Source: GH45 sp046704385
GTDB lineage: Bacteria; Bacteroidota; Bacteroidia; Bacteroidales; SZUA-534
Direction: 5' to 3'
Assembly (NCBI GenBank): GCA_046704385.1
Contig: JBJKSB010000092.1
Location: 1 to 63,282, forward strand
Length of the DNA: 63,282 nt
The translations under genes and the position numbers were made by a program. The number at the start of each line of letters is the position of its first letter. The stretch's first letter is position 1. The notes beneath the pieces were generated by a model that saw only the letters and a list, made by a program, of their open reading frames with translations, did not search any database and was not told where the DNA came from. This document shows positions 29,601-36,817 of this stretch, piece after piece.

Positions 29601-30127
29601 TCAGTATGTTTAAACTGCCTGAAGTTATCCGTTTTTTCTATGTATTTGTTTAAACCGTTACGGGTACCTATCCATATATTTCCCAGTAAATCCTGGTAAA
29701 TTACATTTATGTCATTTGAACAAATAGCAGATGTGTCATCCGGATGGTATTCATATCTTTTAAATTTCCTTTCTCCATGCAAATACAGATTTAATCCACC
29801 CCCTTCCGTCCCAATCCACAACCGGCCTTTCGAATCTACAAATAACGCTTTTATCTGGTTGTTGCTTATGCTGGTTGAATCCGATTCGTCATAATAAAAA
29901 GCTTCGAACTGATAGCCATCGTAACGGTTTAAGCCATTCTGTGTTCCCAACCAAATAAAACCAAAATTATCCTGTACAATAGCACTTACCGTATTTTGGG
30001 ACAATCCGTTTTCAATAGTTAAGTGCCTGAATTGATAATAATTGGGCTGCCCTTTTGCGTTAGAAAGCTGAAAAAAGCATAGCGCAATTATACAATATAA
30101 ACCAAATAAAATTTTATTCATAGTCAT
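26663..30127 (-). CDS. Two-component-propeller sensor histidine kinase
   Basis: The 1154-residue sensor has a signal sequence (residues 1-27). About fourteen periplasmic regulator-propeller units follow, with repeated xFxWLGTxxGLNRYD / LWIGTEGGGLN motifs (residues 30-690), then a Y_Y_Y-type domain (residues 710-805, ending near NLNPGHHKLAIQA). A transmembrane helix lies at about 815-838, then a long coiled coil, then HisKA with the phospho-accepting His near residue 941 in SHEIRTPMN. The HATPase_c domain has NLLDNALKFTEKG, DTGMGIP and GTGLGLAIS. Unlike the hybrid sensors of this group it has no receiver or AraC domain, so its response regulator must be elsewhere. The ligand is likely a glycan or surface cue, but that is only family inference. 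An alternative start at 30121 would drop two residues. Confidence 0.93.
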   Translation of the reverse strand: MTMNKILFGLYCIIALCFFQLSNAKGQPNYYQFRHLTIENGLSQNTVSAIVQDNFGFIWLGTQNGLNRYDGYQFEAFYYDESDSTSISNNQIKALFVDSKGRLWIGTEGGGLNLYLHGERKFKRYEYHPDDTSAICSNDINVIYQDLLGNIWIGTRNGLNKYIEKTDNFRQFKHTDGDSNGISNNFITGINTSSPDYLWISTHGGGLDKLNLKNETVEVLKKEDGNTINDNNLWSVYDDTLGKVWVGAERGGLNELSKSTNKWRYYGYYPIHLTSTGQNMVRNLVAGLNGDIWIGSDGGGVYQLNHGANRFFREYRQNIYHDEGLASNSINALYRDKDDELWIGMADAGVDRINLKQKPFYNLSHIPGNDISICDNRVNCIYQDSEGNYWIATEGGLNYADSTLQKFHYFFEEYNNSRALNNNVAVCIYEASNGEIWIGTYLGGINIYNKKTKKFRYLTAKGGVKNSLPSNFVRTIYEDRDGFFWIGTIRGGLCSYDPQNGRFKNYSLNDAHGLNSKIDFIMKIIGDNNGHIYIATYGGGLKIMDTRSEKVTTISQNLNHLNSLCNNEVISLVFDADSNLWVGTVNGLNRINRQTGAVQSFTEEDGLPDNFIYGLVTDKHNNLWISTNNGLSKLDAHTGFFENYYKEDGLLSNEFRYNSALSDNKGRLFFGGIKGLIYFNPDDIKQDDENLKVVFTHLVVNNNEIEVGDKLNGTTILSKPLYTTDELNLSYLENNFTISFSALQFTCNGKTKFRYKLEGESEHFINLGFNNFISFTNLNPGHHKLAIQASINDFSSPCNTTYLEISIKPPFYKSSWFIISLIISICGLLLLLYYLRINSIKRKKRILEKLVKERTKDLREVNTLLEENQAELLMQQEELISQRDLANEQAEQIQLQNKELQYHRQNLEKLIEERTNELQIAKDKAEESDALKTSFLANMSHEIRTPMNAILGFIELLDETIYTPEERKKFRTFIHSSGQSLLSLINDIIDIAKIESGQIDIFKSEFDLVAVFTEMKYIYSKKISEDLLPLDLTLDMPESLIVKTDELRIKQVLINLLDNALKFTEKGNIQFGCKQEGEIAHCYVRDTGMGIPSEFIDLIFDRFRKVDSEEGRVYRGTGLGLAISKNIIELLGGNIWVESIVDKGSTFYFTFPVS

Positions 30128-30345
30128 TCATAAAATAGACTTTATTTAATTTTGGTCAGGCTTTTATAAATACTATTTCAGGTATGAAATTATAATATCC
30201 TTGGGATTTAAAGATAATCATAAATTTAGATTATCATATTTCCCCGCTATTAATTTTGATTTCGATAAAATATTTGCAGCCAATATCAGTTTTTATTTGA
30301 AATCACATTTTCTTAATTACCCCTCTCACCACATCTGTTGGGATG

Positions 30346-30494
30346 GGCTGTCTCAAAAGTATTAAAATGAATATAAAGCCATAAAACCACAAAGACACCA
30401 AGAAACACAAGGCGTTAAAAATTAACACCTTACAAATTCGTGAATTTTAGTGCCTTTGTGCCTTGGTGGTAAAAAAATTACTTTTGAGACAGCC
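30346..30494. repeat. MITE-like palindromic repeat, non-coding
   Basis: Perfect 16-bp terminal inverted repeats (GGCTGTCTCAAAAGTA at 30346-30361 and its complement at 30479-30494) enclose an 85-bp imperfect palindrome (30386-30470; ACCACAAAGACACCAAG against the complement ACCACCAAGGCACAAAG). There is no ORF inside. The outer ends resemble insertion-sequence termini, so this is probably a non-autonomous element. No clear target duplication is seen. It makes up most of the 408-nt gap between the kinase and the RemB-like gene; the rest of that gap (30128-30345) shows nothing further. Confidence 0.75.
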
Positions 30495-30535
30495 TCAAAA
30501 AGAGGAACCCGAGGCAAAGCCTCATGGAATTTTAA

Positions 30536-32260
30536 TTAAAAATCGTAATAAAAATTCTGTAGTGAAGTCCTGATCCCAAACGTGATTAAACTGCTTTTAT
30601 TGGTATTTGCCAAGGAGCTTTCAGAGCGGTTTGTATAACTTACGTAGATGTTTAAATTGGTAGATGGGTTTACCAGGTATGCCAGGGTAAGAGTGGTATA
30701 TTTCAAATAAACAGGGTTTGCCTGCCCTAATTTATTATAGTACTGATGAGCGGCATCGGGGTATAATTTAAAAATATCGTTGCCAAAATTCAAGCCCGCC
30801 GTATCGCTTCCGTGTTTGGCATAACTGTATCTTCCTTCAATGAATATCCTTTTATAATTATACCTGATAAATGAAACCGATTCCAGAAAATTCGACCCCA
30901 GCGGGTGGGCCAGCGATACATTGTAATGACCGTAGTTTTTCAACGTACTGATATGTGAATACATATAGGGCCGCACAAAATTTACTTCAGTTTGCATATC
31001 CAGATGCCTGACTTTAAACAAATCGAACGTTTTGTACCCCAGTTGCATGGCATATTTATTGCTTGCCGAACCCCACAACACCGTGGTATCAGCCGGATTC
31101 CTAAAATGATTTATTCCGGCCTTTATGTCGCTCAGCTTAAATTCGTCAATCATAAGCTGGCCATACAAAACCTGATTTTTAAAGAGTGTGATTTTACCGG
31201 TTGCCCCAAGTAGCACATTATCGGGCGAACCCACCGAAAACTCAACCGGACGGAAGAAAATAACCGGGTTTGCGTAGTTTATGTCGAATCCCCGTGTCCC
31301 CAGGCTGTCGGCATTTTGCCATACAATAGCCTCAAATAATCCCAGGTTGAGCCATTTGGTAACACTCCAATCGAGGTAATGAAAAGCTCCCCACTTTTTG
31401 TCGTAAGGCTCTCCATAAGGGTATTTGGTAGTAAAATCCTGGAACTGCATCCATAAATTCATGTACTTAATGTTCCAAATATCGGTAGTAATTTTAAAGA
31501 AGGGATATGAAAATGCATAGTCGGAAAGCAGTAACGACCGATAGCCATCACCAATAAAATTCTTGCCATGACCAAACTGAAAGTTGAAATATTTACCTGC
31601 CTGGTAACTAATATAAGCATCAGAAAAAGCATAATCGTAACCGGTTTTATCAAAGCTTTTTGGCCTGCCCTGTCCGGGTAAAACATGAGTTTGGGAAACC
31701 AGTTGATGCCGGTAATCGTTAAACAATGCCTGGTTTTCATAAAAAGAGGTTGAAAACGAAAGGTTTTTACCAATAGCACCGTTTATTAAAAATCCTCGCG
31801 TATTGATCCAGCTCGTTCCGCTATTTTCACTTCCACGGCCGGCTTCGAAGTTAAAAAGGGGATCGATGGTAAATTTTAAATCCTTTTTATTGAATCGTAT
31901 AGTATTATGATTAAATACCAGGTCGGCAAACTTATTATGGGTTGGTATTTTATACAGGGTGTCGATGTTAACCACCGAATCGACCTGGTGCATCAGGAAA
32001 GGCTTTACCGAAGTATGAAACCGTTGATCGGCCTGGTACACATAGCGATCGTAATGCCTGAACATTTGGTTCTGGTAAAGTGAATACGACTCCTGAGCTT
32101 GTGCTGGAAGTGTAAAGAAAACGGTAATAAGTAATAAGAAAATAGTTGCTTCGGCTCCGTTCAGCAACAGGGAAAATAATTTAATGAAAAGCTTTTTGCC
32201 TTTAGGGGCTTTTTTATTGTTGGTTGTTTTTAATATGTAATATTTCTTTTTCCAGGTCAT
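30536..32260 (-). CDS. remB: RemB-like gliding motility/capsule-assembly (Wzi-like) outer-membrane protein
   Basis: The 574-residue exported protein matches the RemB/Wzi-like family of Bacteroidota. The central block FQFGHGKNFIGDGYRSLLLSD, then AFSYPFFKITTDIWNIKYMNLW (about residues 230-270) is distinctive, with PVIFFRPVEFS later and a C-terminal barrel-like alternation. The signal peptide is unusually far in: residues 39-55 (ATIFLLLITVFFTLPAQA), after a basic leader containing KKAPKGKK. No Met lies between. Family role: RemB is a cell-surface component linked to gliding in Flavobacterium, while Wzi proteins hold capsule at the outer membrane. It is not in the gld operon. Confidence 0.8.
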   Translation of the reverse strand: MTWKKKYYILKTTNNKKAPKGKKLFIKLFSLLLNGAEATIFLLLITVFFTLPAQAQESYSLYQNQMFRHYDRYVYQADQRFHTSVKPFLMHQVDSVVNIDTLYKIPTHNKFADLVFNHNTIRFNKKDLKFTIDPLFNFEAGRGSENSGTSWINTRGFLINGAIGKNLSFSTSFYENQALFNDYRHQLVSQTHVLPGQGRPKSFDKTGYDYAFSDAYISYQAGKYFNFQFGHGKNFIGDGYRSLLLSDYAFSYPFFKITTDIWNIKYMNLWMQFQDFTTKYPYGEPYDKKWGAFHYLDWSVTKWLNLGLFEAIVWQNADSLGTRGFDINYANPVIFFRPVEFSVGSPDNVLLGATGKITLFKNQVLYGQLMIDEFKLSDIKAGINHFRNPADTTVLWGSASNKYAMQLGYKTFDLFKVRHLDMQTEVNFVRPYMYSHISTLKNYGHYNVSLAHPLGSNFLESVSFIRYNYKRIFIEGRYSYAKHGSDTAGLNFGNDIFKLYPDAAHQYYNKLGQANPVYLKYTTLTLAYLVNPSTNLNIYVSYTNRSESSLANTNKSSLITFGIRTSLQNFYYDF

Positions 32261-32450
32261 AACTTTTCCAGAAATAGTTCAGGGGTTAAAAGTAAGCATA
32301 AAAACCCCACCGTAACAGGCAATTACACGAAATGTTAAATTGGTTTGATTATTCGGGGTAAAACCGGGGTTGCAGAGTAGAAAGGTTGCAAGGTGACAGG
32401 GTAATTGGTTGCAAGGTAAACGGATTTCAGGGTAAAAAAGTCTGGGTAAA

Positions 32451-32476
32451 GGTTACTGAGCGGAGTCGAAGTAACC
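32451..32476. repeat. Short dispersed palindrome (GGTTACT ... AGTAACC)
   Basis: Seven-bp arms (32451-32457 and 32470-32476) surround GAGCGGAGTCGA, a core that I recognise as a dispersed Bacteroidota repeat. It lies 23 nt beyond the stop of the MORN-repeat gene and may end its transcript, but lacks a T-run. Confidence 0.6.
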
Positions 32477-32498
32477 GAACACGAATTTCAACACCTGA

Positions 32499-33344
32499 TC
32501 AGGGTTTAGCTTCAACCGATTCAACTATTTTAGCATCTTTGTAAGTGACGGTACGTACCAGGTCGCCATTATCGTTATAAAAATAGCGTTTGCCGTTGAT
32601 GAGTTTTCCCTTTACAAAATCGCCTTCGCGATCGATTTTTTTAAACTCATTATAGGTTTTGTAATACCCGGTTTGTGTAAAAAAGTCGGGTTTGGCCGGA
32701 GTCTCGGTTGCATCAATCTGTTGGGTTTGTTTAGCTGTTTGCTTAACGCCGGGCTTTTCGGTAATGGCATATTCTTTAATAGATGATACCACCACTTTGC
32801 CTTCCACAAAGTTCATTTCCGATTTTATGCTTCCATCGTTATAGTACTCAGTAAGTACCCCTGTTTTTTTGCCATCAGTCCAGTCGCCTTTTATCATTAG
32901 TGAACCATCGCTGTAATAGTAACGTTGCTCACCGGTCCGGCGCCCCGATTCATTATAGGTCCAGTCGTATGCAAGGCTGCCGTTTTCATGATAATACTTA
33001 TACGCTCCCACCCATTTGTTGATTTTCCAGACTCCCTCCTCTGAAACTTTACCGTCCTCGTAATAAAACTTAGCCGGCCCGTCGGGACGATTTTTCAGGT
33101 AAGTTATTTCATGTTTTATTTTTCCCGAAGGATAATAACCTTTCCAGATTCCTTCTTTTTTATTATCGACATACTCTCCCTTTTCTTCAAGGTTTCCTGC
33201 TTTGTCGAGCACCACCCATACTCCCTGTTTTTTATTTTCAGCATCGCGTAGGTTAACTTTTTCACCCTTGTAAGTTTCCGACGATTGTGCGAAAGCCTGA
33301 AAGGAAGAAAGAAACACCACCGCTATCAGAAAATATTTCACCAT
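32499..33344 (-). CDS. MORN-repeat (YwqK-like) exported protein
   Basis: The 281-residue protein starts with a clear signal peptide (MVKYFLIAVVFLSSFQAFAQ). It carries seven or so MORN_2 units of about 22 residues between residues 25 and 185, for example GYYPSGKIKHEITYLKNRPDG and YYSDGSLMIKGDWTDGKKTG. A Thr/Gln/Pro-rich linker and a final repeat (GKRYFYNDNGDLVRTVTYKDA) follow. The YwqK label comes from similarity to immunity/antitoxin-like MORN proteins; there is no toxin gene beside it and export argues for an envelope role. The function is unknown. Confidence 0.85.
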   Translation of the reverse strand: MVKYFLIAVVFLSSFQAFAQSSETYKGEKVNLRDAENKKQGVWVVLDKAGNLEEKGEYVDNKKEGIWKGYYPSGKIKHEITYLKNRPDGPAKFYYEDGKVSEEGVWKINKWVGAYKYYHENGSLAYDWTYNESGRRTGEQRYYYSDGSLMIKGDWTDGKKTGVLTEYYNDGSIKSEMNFVEGKVVVSSIKEYAITEKPGVKQTAKQTQQIDATETPAKPDFFTQTGYYKTYNEFKKIDREGDFVKGKLINGKRYFYNDNGDLVRTVTYKDAKIVESVEAKP

Positions 33345-33481
33345 GGACTGGTTTTTTTATCAAAAATAACATTTTTAAGTATTTATTGAAAAATAAATTT
33401 CCCGTTGCCTGGTAGTGTGTTTATAAAGTTCAGTTTAAATACGCCGGGCTATTACATCAACTTAAAGTTTTTTTCAATTAA

Positions 33482-33823
33482 TTATTTTCTCGAAACATCA
33501 GTACCGGCTAAGAACTCTATTGCATATTCAAGTTGTTTATCCGATTTACTTTGCAGGTCATCTTTGATTTGTGTGACAAGTATATCAGGAACAATGCCAT
33601 TCCATTCTATGGGTGTTCCGTCATATTTCAGGTAATTTGTTGTACTGACTCTGATCTTTATTCCACTGGGGAGTTCGTAATATTTAGGATTCCCGGCACC
33701 ACCTCCGGTTGTATCACCTATAATAGCAACATTATCGGTCTGTTGCTTTTTCATTACAAAATGCTCGGTTGAACTAAAACATTTACCATTTGTCACATGG
33801 CAAACCCTGTCGGGCCATACAAT
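33482..33823 (-). pseudogene. C-terminal remnant of an S41 (tail-specific protease-like) peptidase
   Basis: The open frame has no Met start and begins directly after a stop at 33824-33826. It reads VWPDRV, then TNGKCFSSTEHFV, GDTTGGGAGNPKYYELPSG, and WNGIVPDI, matching the C-terminal third of S41 peptidases including the FSS catalytic-serine region. All N-terminal parts (PDZ, CPBP-like domain) are missing: the DNA upstream is occupied by the lipoprotein gene ending at 33833. So it is a 5'-truncated relic. A GTG at 33796 could start a 104-residue fragment but it would not be an active protease. Confidence 0.8.
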
Positions 33824-33832
33824 TTACAAAAA

Positions 33833-34222
33833 TTAGTTATAAAAGGTAAATGTTCTTTCGTTTAAGGTTATCTCCAGCTTGTTTCCATCAATTACACAGC
33901 CAAAATAAGTAAAACTCACTGCACTCTCTTTATTAATCACTATAATACTATCATCGGGGAAATACGACCAGCTTGAATACAGTACCCGTGTACTATCGTA
34001 ACGGGTAAATATTATTTGGTTCTGGGGTTTGGGGATAAATTCAATAGTTTTATAACCGCCACTGCGGTTTGCCGGATCCTGGGCCCAGATTTTATCAGTT
34101 AATGTCGCTGGTTGGTTCAGTTTTAAAGGCCATTCCAGTTCGTTTGAACCTTTTTTACAGGAGACAAGAAATAATGCCAAAAGAAAAAAACAAACCCTGA
34201 TTAATTTCGATACCCTGTCCAT
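33833..34222 (-). CDS. Small lipoprotein, lipocalin-like
   Basis: The 129-residue protein has a good lipobox (LFLVSC, Cys at residue 22) followed by KKGSNELEWP. The mature part contains DKIWAQDP and a beta-strand run (IIFTRYDSTRVLYSSWSYFPDD), reminiscent of lipocalin-like stress proteins of Bacteroidota. It is leftward, next to a truncated protease gene that lies directly downstream. The role is unknown. Confidence 0.75.
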   Translation of the reverse strand: MDRVSKLIRVCFFLLALFLVSCKKGSNELEWPLKLNQPATLTDKIWAQDPANRSGGYKTIEFIPKPQNQIIFTRYDSTRVLYSSWSYFPDDSIIVINKESAVSFTYFGCVIDGNKLEITLNERTFTFYN

Positions 34223-34747
34223 AATTAAGAAACAAAATAATTTATCAGCTAAAGATATAAAAAAGAATAAGAATCCTCGCTTTGAATTTTGATAGTTAGT
34301 TTATTTACATTAATAACAAGCACTTAATTAGGGATTAACCCCAATTATTCCTAAAAACAATTGTTCTCTGCAACAGCGATTAAGTCCATCTAAGATTTTG
34401 ATTACATAAAGGACCCACTAAAAACTTTTGTTTTTTTAGAAAAGTGGTTTCAGCAGTAAATTAAATCTGCTTACCATAAAAACCGCCACTCAAATTAAGA
34501 AATTATAATCCCAATTGCAGCAAGGCCCTTTCTTAATAATCGGAAGCAAAAAGGGGTTTTTTATTAACAAATGACAGCTTGCGCCTAAAATAAATTTGGA
34601 TTTTACTTTATTATTCCTTTAGTTTGCTTAGTAGTATAATTCAACCAATAGATCAATGTAGCCGAATCGATTAACTAATCCCTTAAGGATTTTATAAAAA
34701 GTTTGGTGTATTGTTCTGTAACCTTATAAAACATTAACAAGGGCATT
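34223..34747. other. Intergenic region upstream of the exported-protein cluster
   Basis: This is 525 nt between divergent genes. It contains TAAATTTG at 34591-34598, an exact -7-type box on the + strand but 150 nt from the ATG and without a -33 partner. I see no RNA gene or strong hairpin. The promoter of the whole 34748-60342 cluster should lie here. Confidence 0.4.
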
Positions 34748-36817
34748 ATGTGTAATTTAAACATTAACCGTCAAAAAGGAATTATAATTTCGGCATTCCT
34801 TGTTATTACCGGTTTTTGCTATGCCCAAAATAACGGGGTAAAAATGATTGCATCGCCCCGGCGCGATTCCATCATGCTGCGATGGGCACCCACCAATGCC
34901 GCTACGTGGCAACTGGCCAACGAATACGGCTATATGGTAACCCGGGTTACCATTACCCGCCGGCACAGGGTGGTGAAACAAGTTACCAAAACCCGGCTTA
35001 CGGACGAACCCATAAAACCCCAACCCCTAAAAAACTGGGAGCCTTATGCCAATGATAAATACGTAGCTGTTGCTGCCGAATGTATTTTTAATCCCACCTA
35101 TACAGGTGTTCCAACCGGTACGAACCCATTTGCCGCCTATCAGCAATATAAAGAAACCCAACACCGGTTTGGCTTTGCCCTGTATGCTGCCGACCAATCG
35201 TTAAAGGTGGCAGAGCTGTCGGGTTTATATTTTGTTGATCGTAGTGCTATGCCCGATGAGAAATACCTTTACCGGGTATATATTTGCAGTCCCGATTCGC
35301 TGGCGGTTGATACAGCCAGTGTTTTTACAGGCATCAGCGACTATGCCCCGCTGCCCAAACCCCTGGAATTAACCGCAGAATGGGGCGATAAAAATGTGGA
35401 ACTATCCTGGAATTGCCTTTACCTTAAGCCTTATTATAACGCCTATGTGGTTGAAAAATCGACTGATAAGGGCAAAACCTACCGTCGCGTAAGCGATTTA
35501 AATACCCTGCAGCTTGCCGCAAAAGGAATTAATACTGAAACCGGATATTTTTCAGATACCCTGGCCAATAATACCGACACCCTGTATTACAGGATCAGGG
35601 GCATAACCGCCTTTGGGGAGCTTAGCCCGCCTTCGGACTCTGTTTTTGGAAAAGGCTGCCTGCCCCTGACCGGTGCCCCCGTTTTTATCCAAAGTGAACT
35701 TATCCATAACCATTTTATACGGATAGCATGGATTTACCCCGATGATATGAATGATCATATCTCGGGGTTTGTTATTTACAGATCGACAAAACCCAAGGGG
35801 AAAAAGCAGGCAATTTACCGGGGCAATGACCCGGCTGCCAGGGAGTTTACCGATAGCGCGCCCGGTATGACCAACTATTACCTTATTGCGGTGTATAACG
35901 CCCATGAACAAAAGCTAAGCCCCTATCCTGAATATGTACAACGGATTGACTCTTTTCCGCCCAAAGCGCCTAAAGGTTTTACCGGGTTTATTGATTCAAC
36001 GGGGGTTGCACATTTAGGTTGGCAGCCCAATACTGACGACGACCTGGCCGGTTACCGCATTTACCGGGCCAATAACCCAACGTTTGAATTTGCCCTGATT
36101 AACCCATCCGTTATTAGCGACACTGCTTTTGTGGATACCGTTAGCCTTAAAGTGCTTAACAAGTATATATATTACCGGTTAAAAGCCGTTGATGTGCGCG
36201 ACAACCTATCGGCTTTTTCCCCCATACTTGCCCTGAAAAGGCCCGATATAATTGCCCCGGTGCCGCCGGTGCTGAAAACTATTGCGCTTGCCCCTAAAGG
36301 AAAGGCCGAAATTACCTGGGTTAACAGCTCAAGTGACGATGTGGTGGCACATAAGGTTTACCGAAAACAGGACACGGATACCGCTTTTACCGCAATTGCC
36401 CGTTTGGATAAGCAGGATGCTGCAAGCACTACCTTTACCGATAAAACCGTAAAGCCCGGACACAAGTATACTTATTATATATGTGCGGTTGACGACAGCC
36501 GGTTGGTGTCGCATCCTTCACATAACGGGTATCTTAACATGCCACCGGGTAAGCCGGAGACTATGCGGCTAAAGAAAAAGGTGTATACCGACCGGGTAAA
36601 GCTCAGCTGGGTACTTGAAATGGATAAACCGCCCGAAAAAGTTTTGGTATACCGCAGTGTTAACCACAGCAGCATGCAACTGCTGGGTTATTCTGAAACC
36701 GGTGAGTTTACCGATAACCGGCTGGCTCCCGAAAAAGACTATTCCTATTGTATTAAGGTGATTTTTACCGATGGCACCAGTTCTGCCTTAAGCAAACCCG
36801 TAATGATAAAAATGTGA
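34748..36817 (+). CDS. Exported fibronectin type III repeat protein
   Basis: The 689-residue protein has a signal peptide with hydrophobic core IIISAFLVITGFCYA (residues 12-26) and about five fnIII-like domains. Typical strands are ELSWNCLYLKPYYNAYVVEKS near 221, RIAWIYPDDMNDHISGFVIYRS near 322, HLGWQPNTDDDLAGYRIYRA near 424, ITWVNSSSDDVVAHKVYRK near 524 and LSWVLEMDKPPEKVLVYRS near 620. No sorting domain is seen at the C-terminus. It is the first gene of the rightward cluster and its stop overlaps the barrel-like protein's start by 4 nt. It likely acts on the cell surface or in the periplasm as a scaffold (inference). Confidence 0.85.
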   Translation: MCNLNINRQKGIIISAFLVITGFCYAQNNGVKMIASPRRDSIMLRWAPTNAATWQLANEYGYMVTRVTITRRHRVVKQVTKTRLTDEPIKPQPLKNWEPYANDKYVAVAAECIFNPTYTGVPTGTNPFAAYQQYKETQHRFGFALYAADQSLKVAELSGLYFVDRSAMPDEKYLYRVYICSPDSLAVDTASVFTGISDYAPLPKPLELTAEWGDKNVELSWNCLYLKPYYNAYVVEKSTDKGKTYRRVSDLNTLQLAAKGINTETGYFSDTLANNTDTLYYRIRGITAFGELSPPSDSVFGKGCLPLTGAPVFIQSELIHNHFIRIAWIYPDDMNDHISGFVIYRSTKPKGKKQAIYRGNDPAAREFTDSAPGMTNYYLIAVYNAHEQKLSPYPEYVQRIDSFPPKAPKGFTGFIDSTGVAHLGWQPNTDDDLAGYRIYRANNPTFEFALINPSVISDTAFVDTVSLKVLNKYIYYRLKAVDVRDNLSAFSPILALKRPDIIAPVPPVLKTIALAPKGKAEITWVNSSSDDVVAHKVYRKQDTDTAFTAIARLDKQDAASTTFTDKTVKPGHKYTYYICAVDDSRLVSHPSHNGYLNMPPGKPETMRLKKKVYTDRVKLSWVLEMDKPPEKVLVYRSVNHSSMQLLGYSETGEFTDNRLAPEKDYSYCIKVIFTDGTSSALSKPVMIKM

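Noticed and set aside
32499..33344. YwqK-type antitoxin of a toxin-antitoxin pair
   Set aside because: The protein is exported and has no toxin gene beside it; MORN repeats alone do not establish an antitoxin role.
34591..34598. TAAATTTG as the promoter of the 34.7-60.3 kb cluster
   Set aside because: It is 150 nt from the start and lacks a -33 element; kept only as a note in the intergenic entry.
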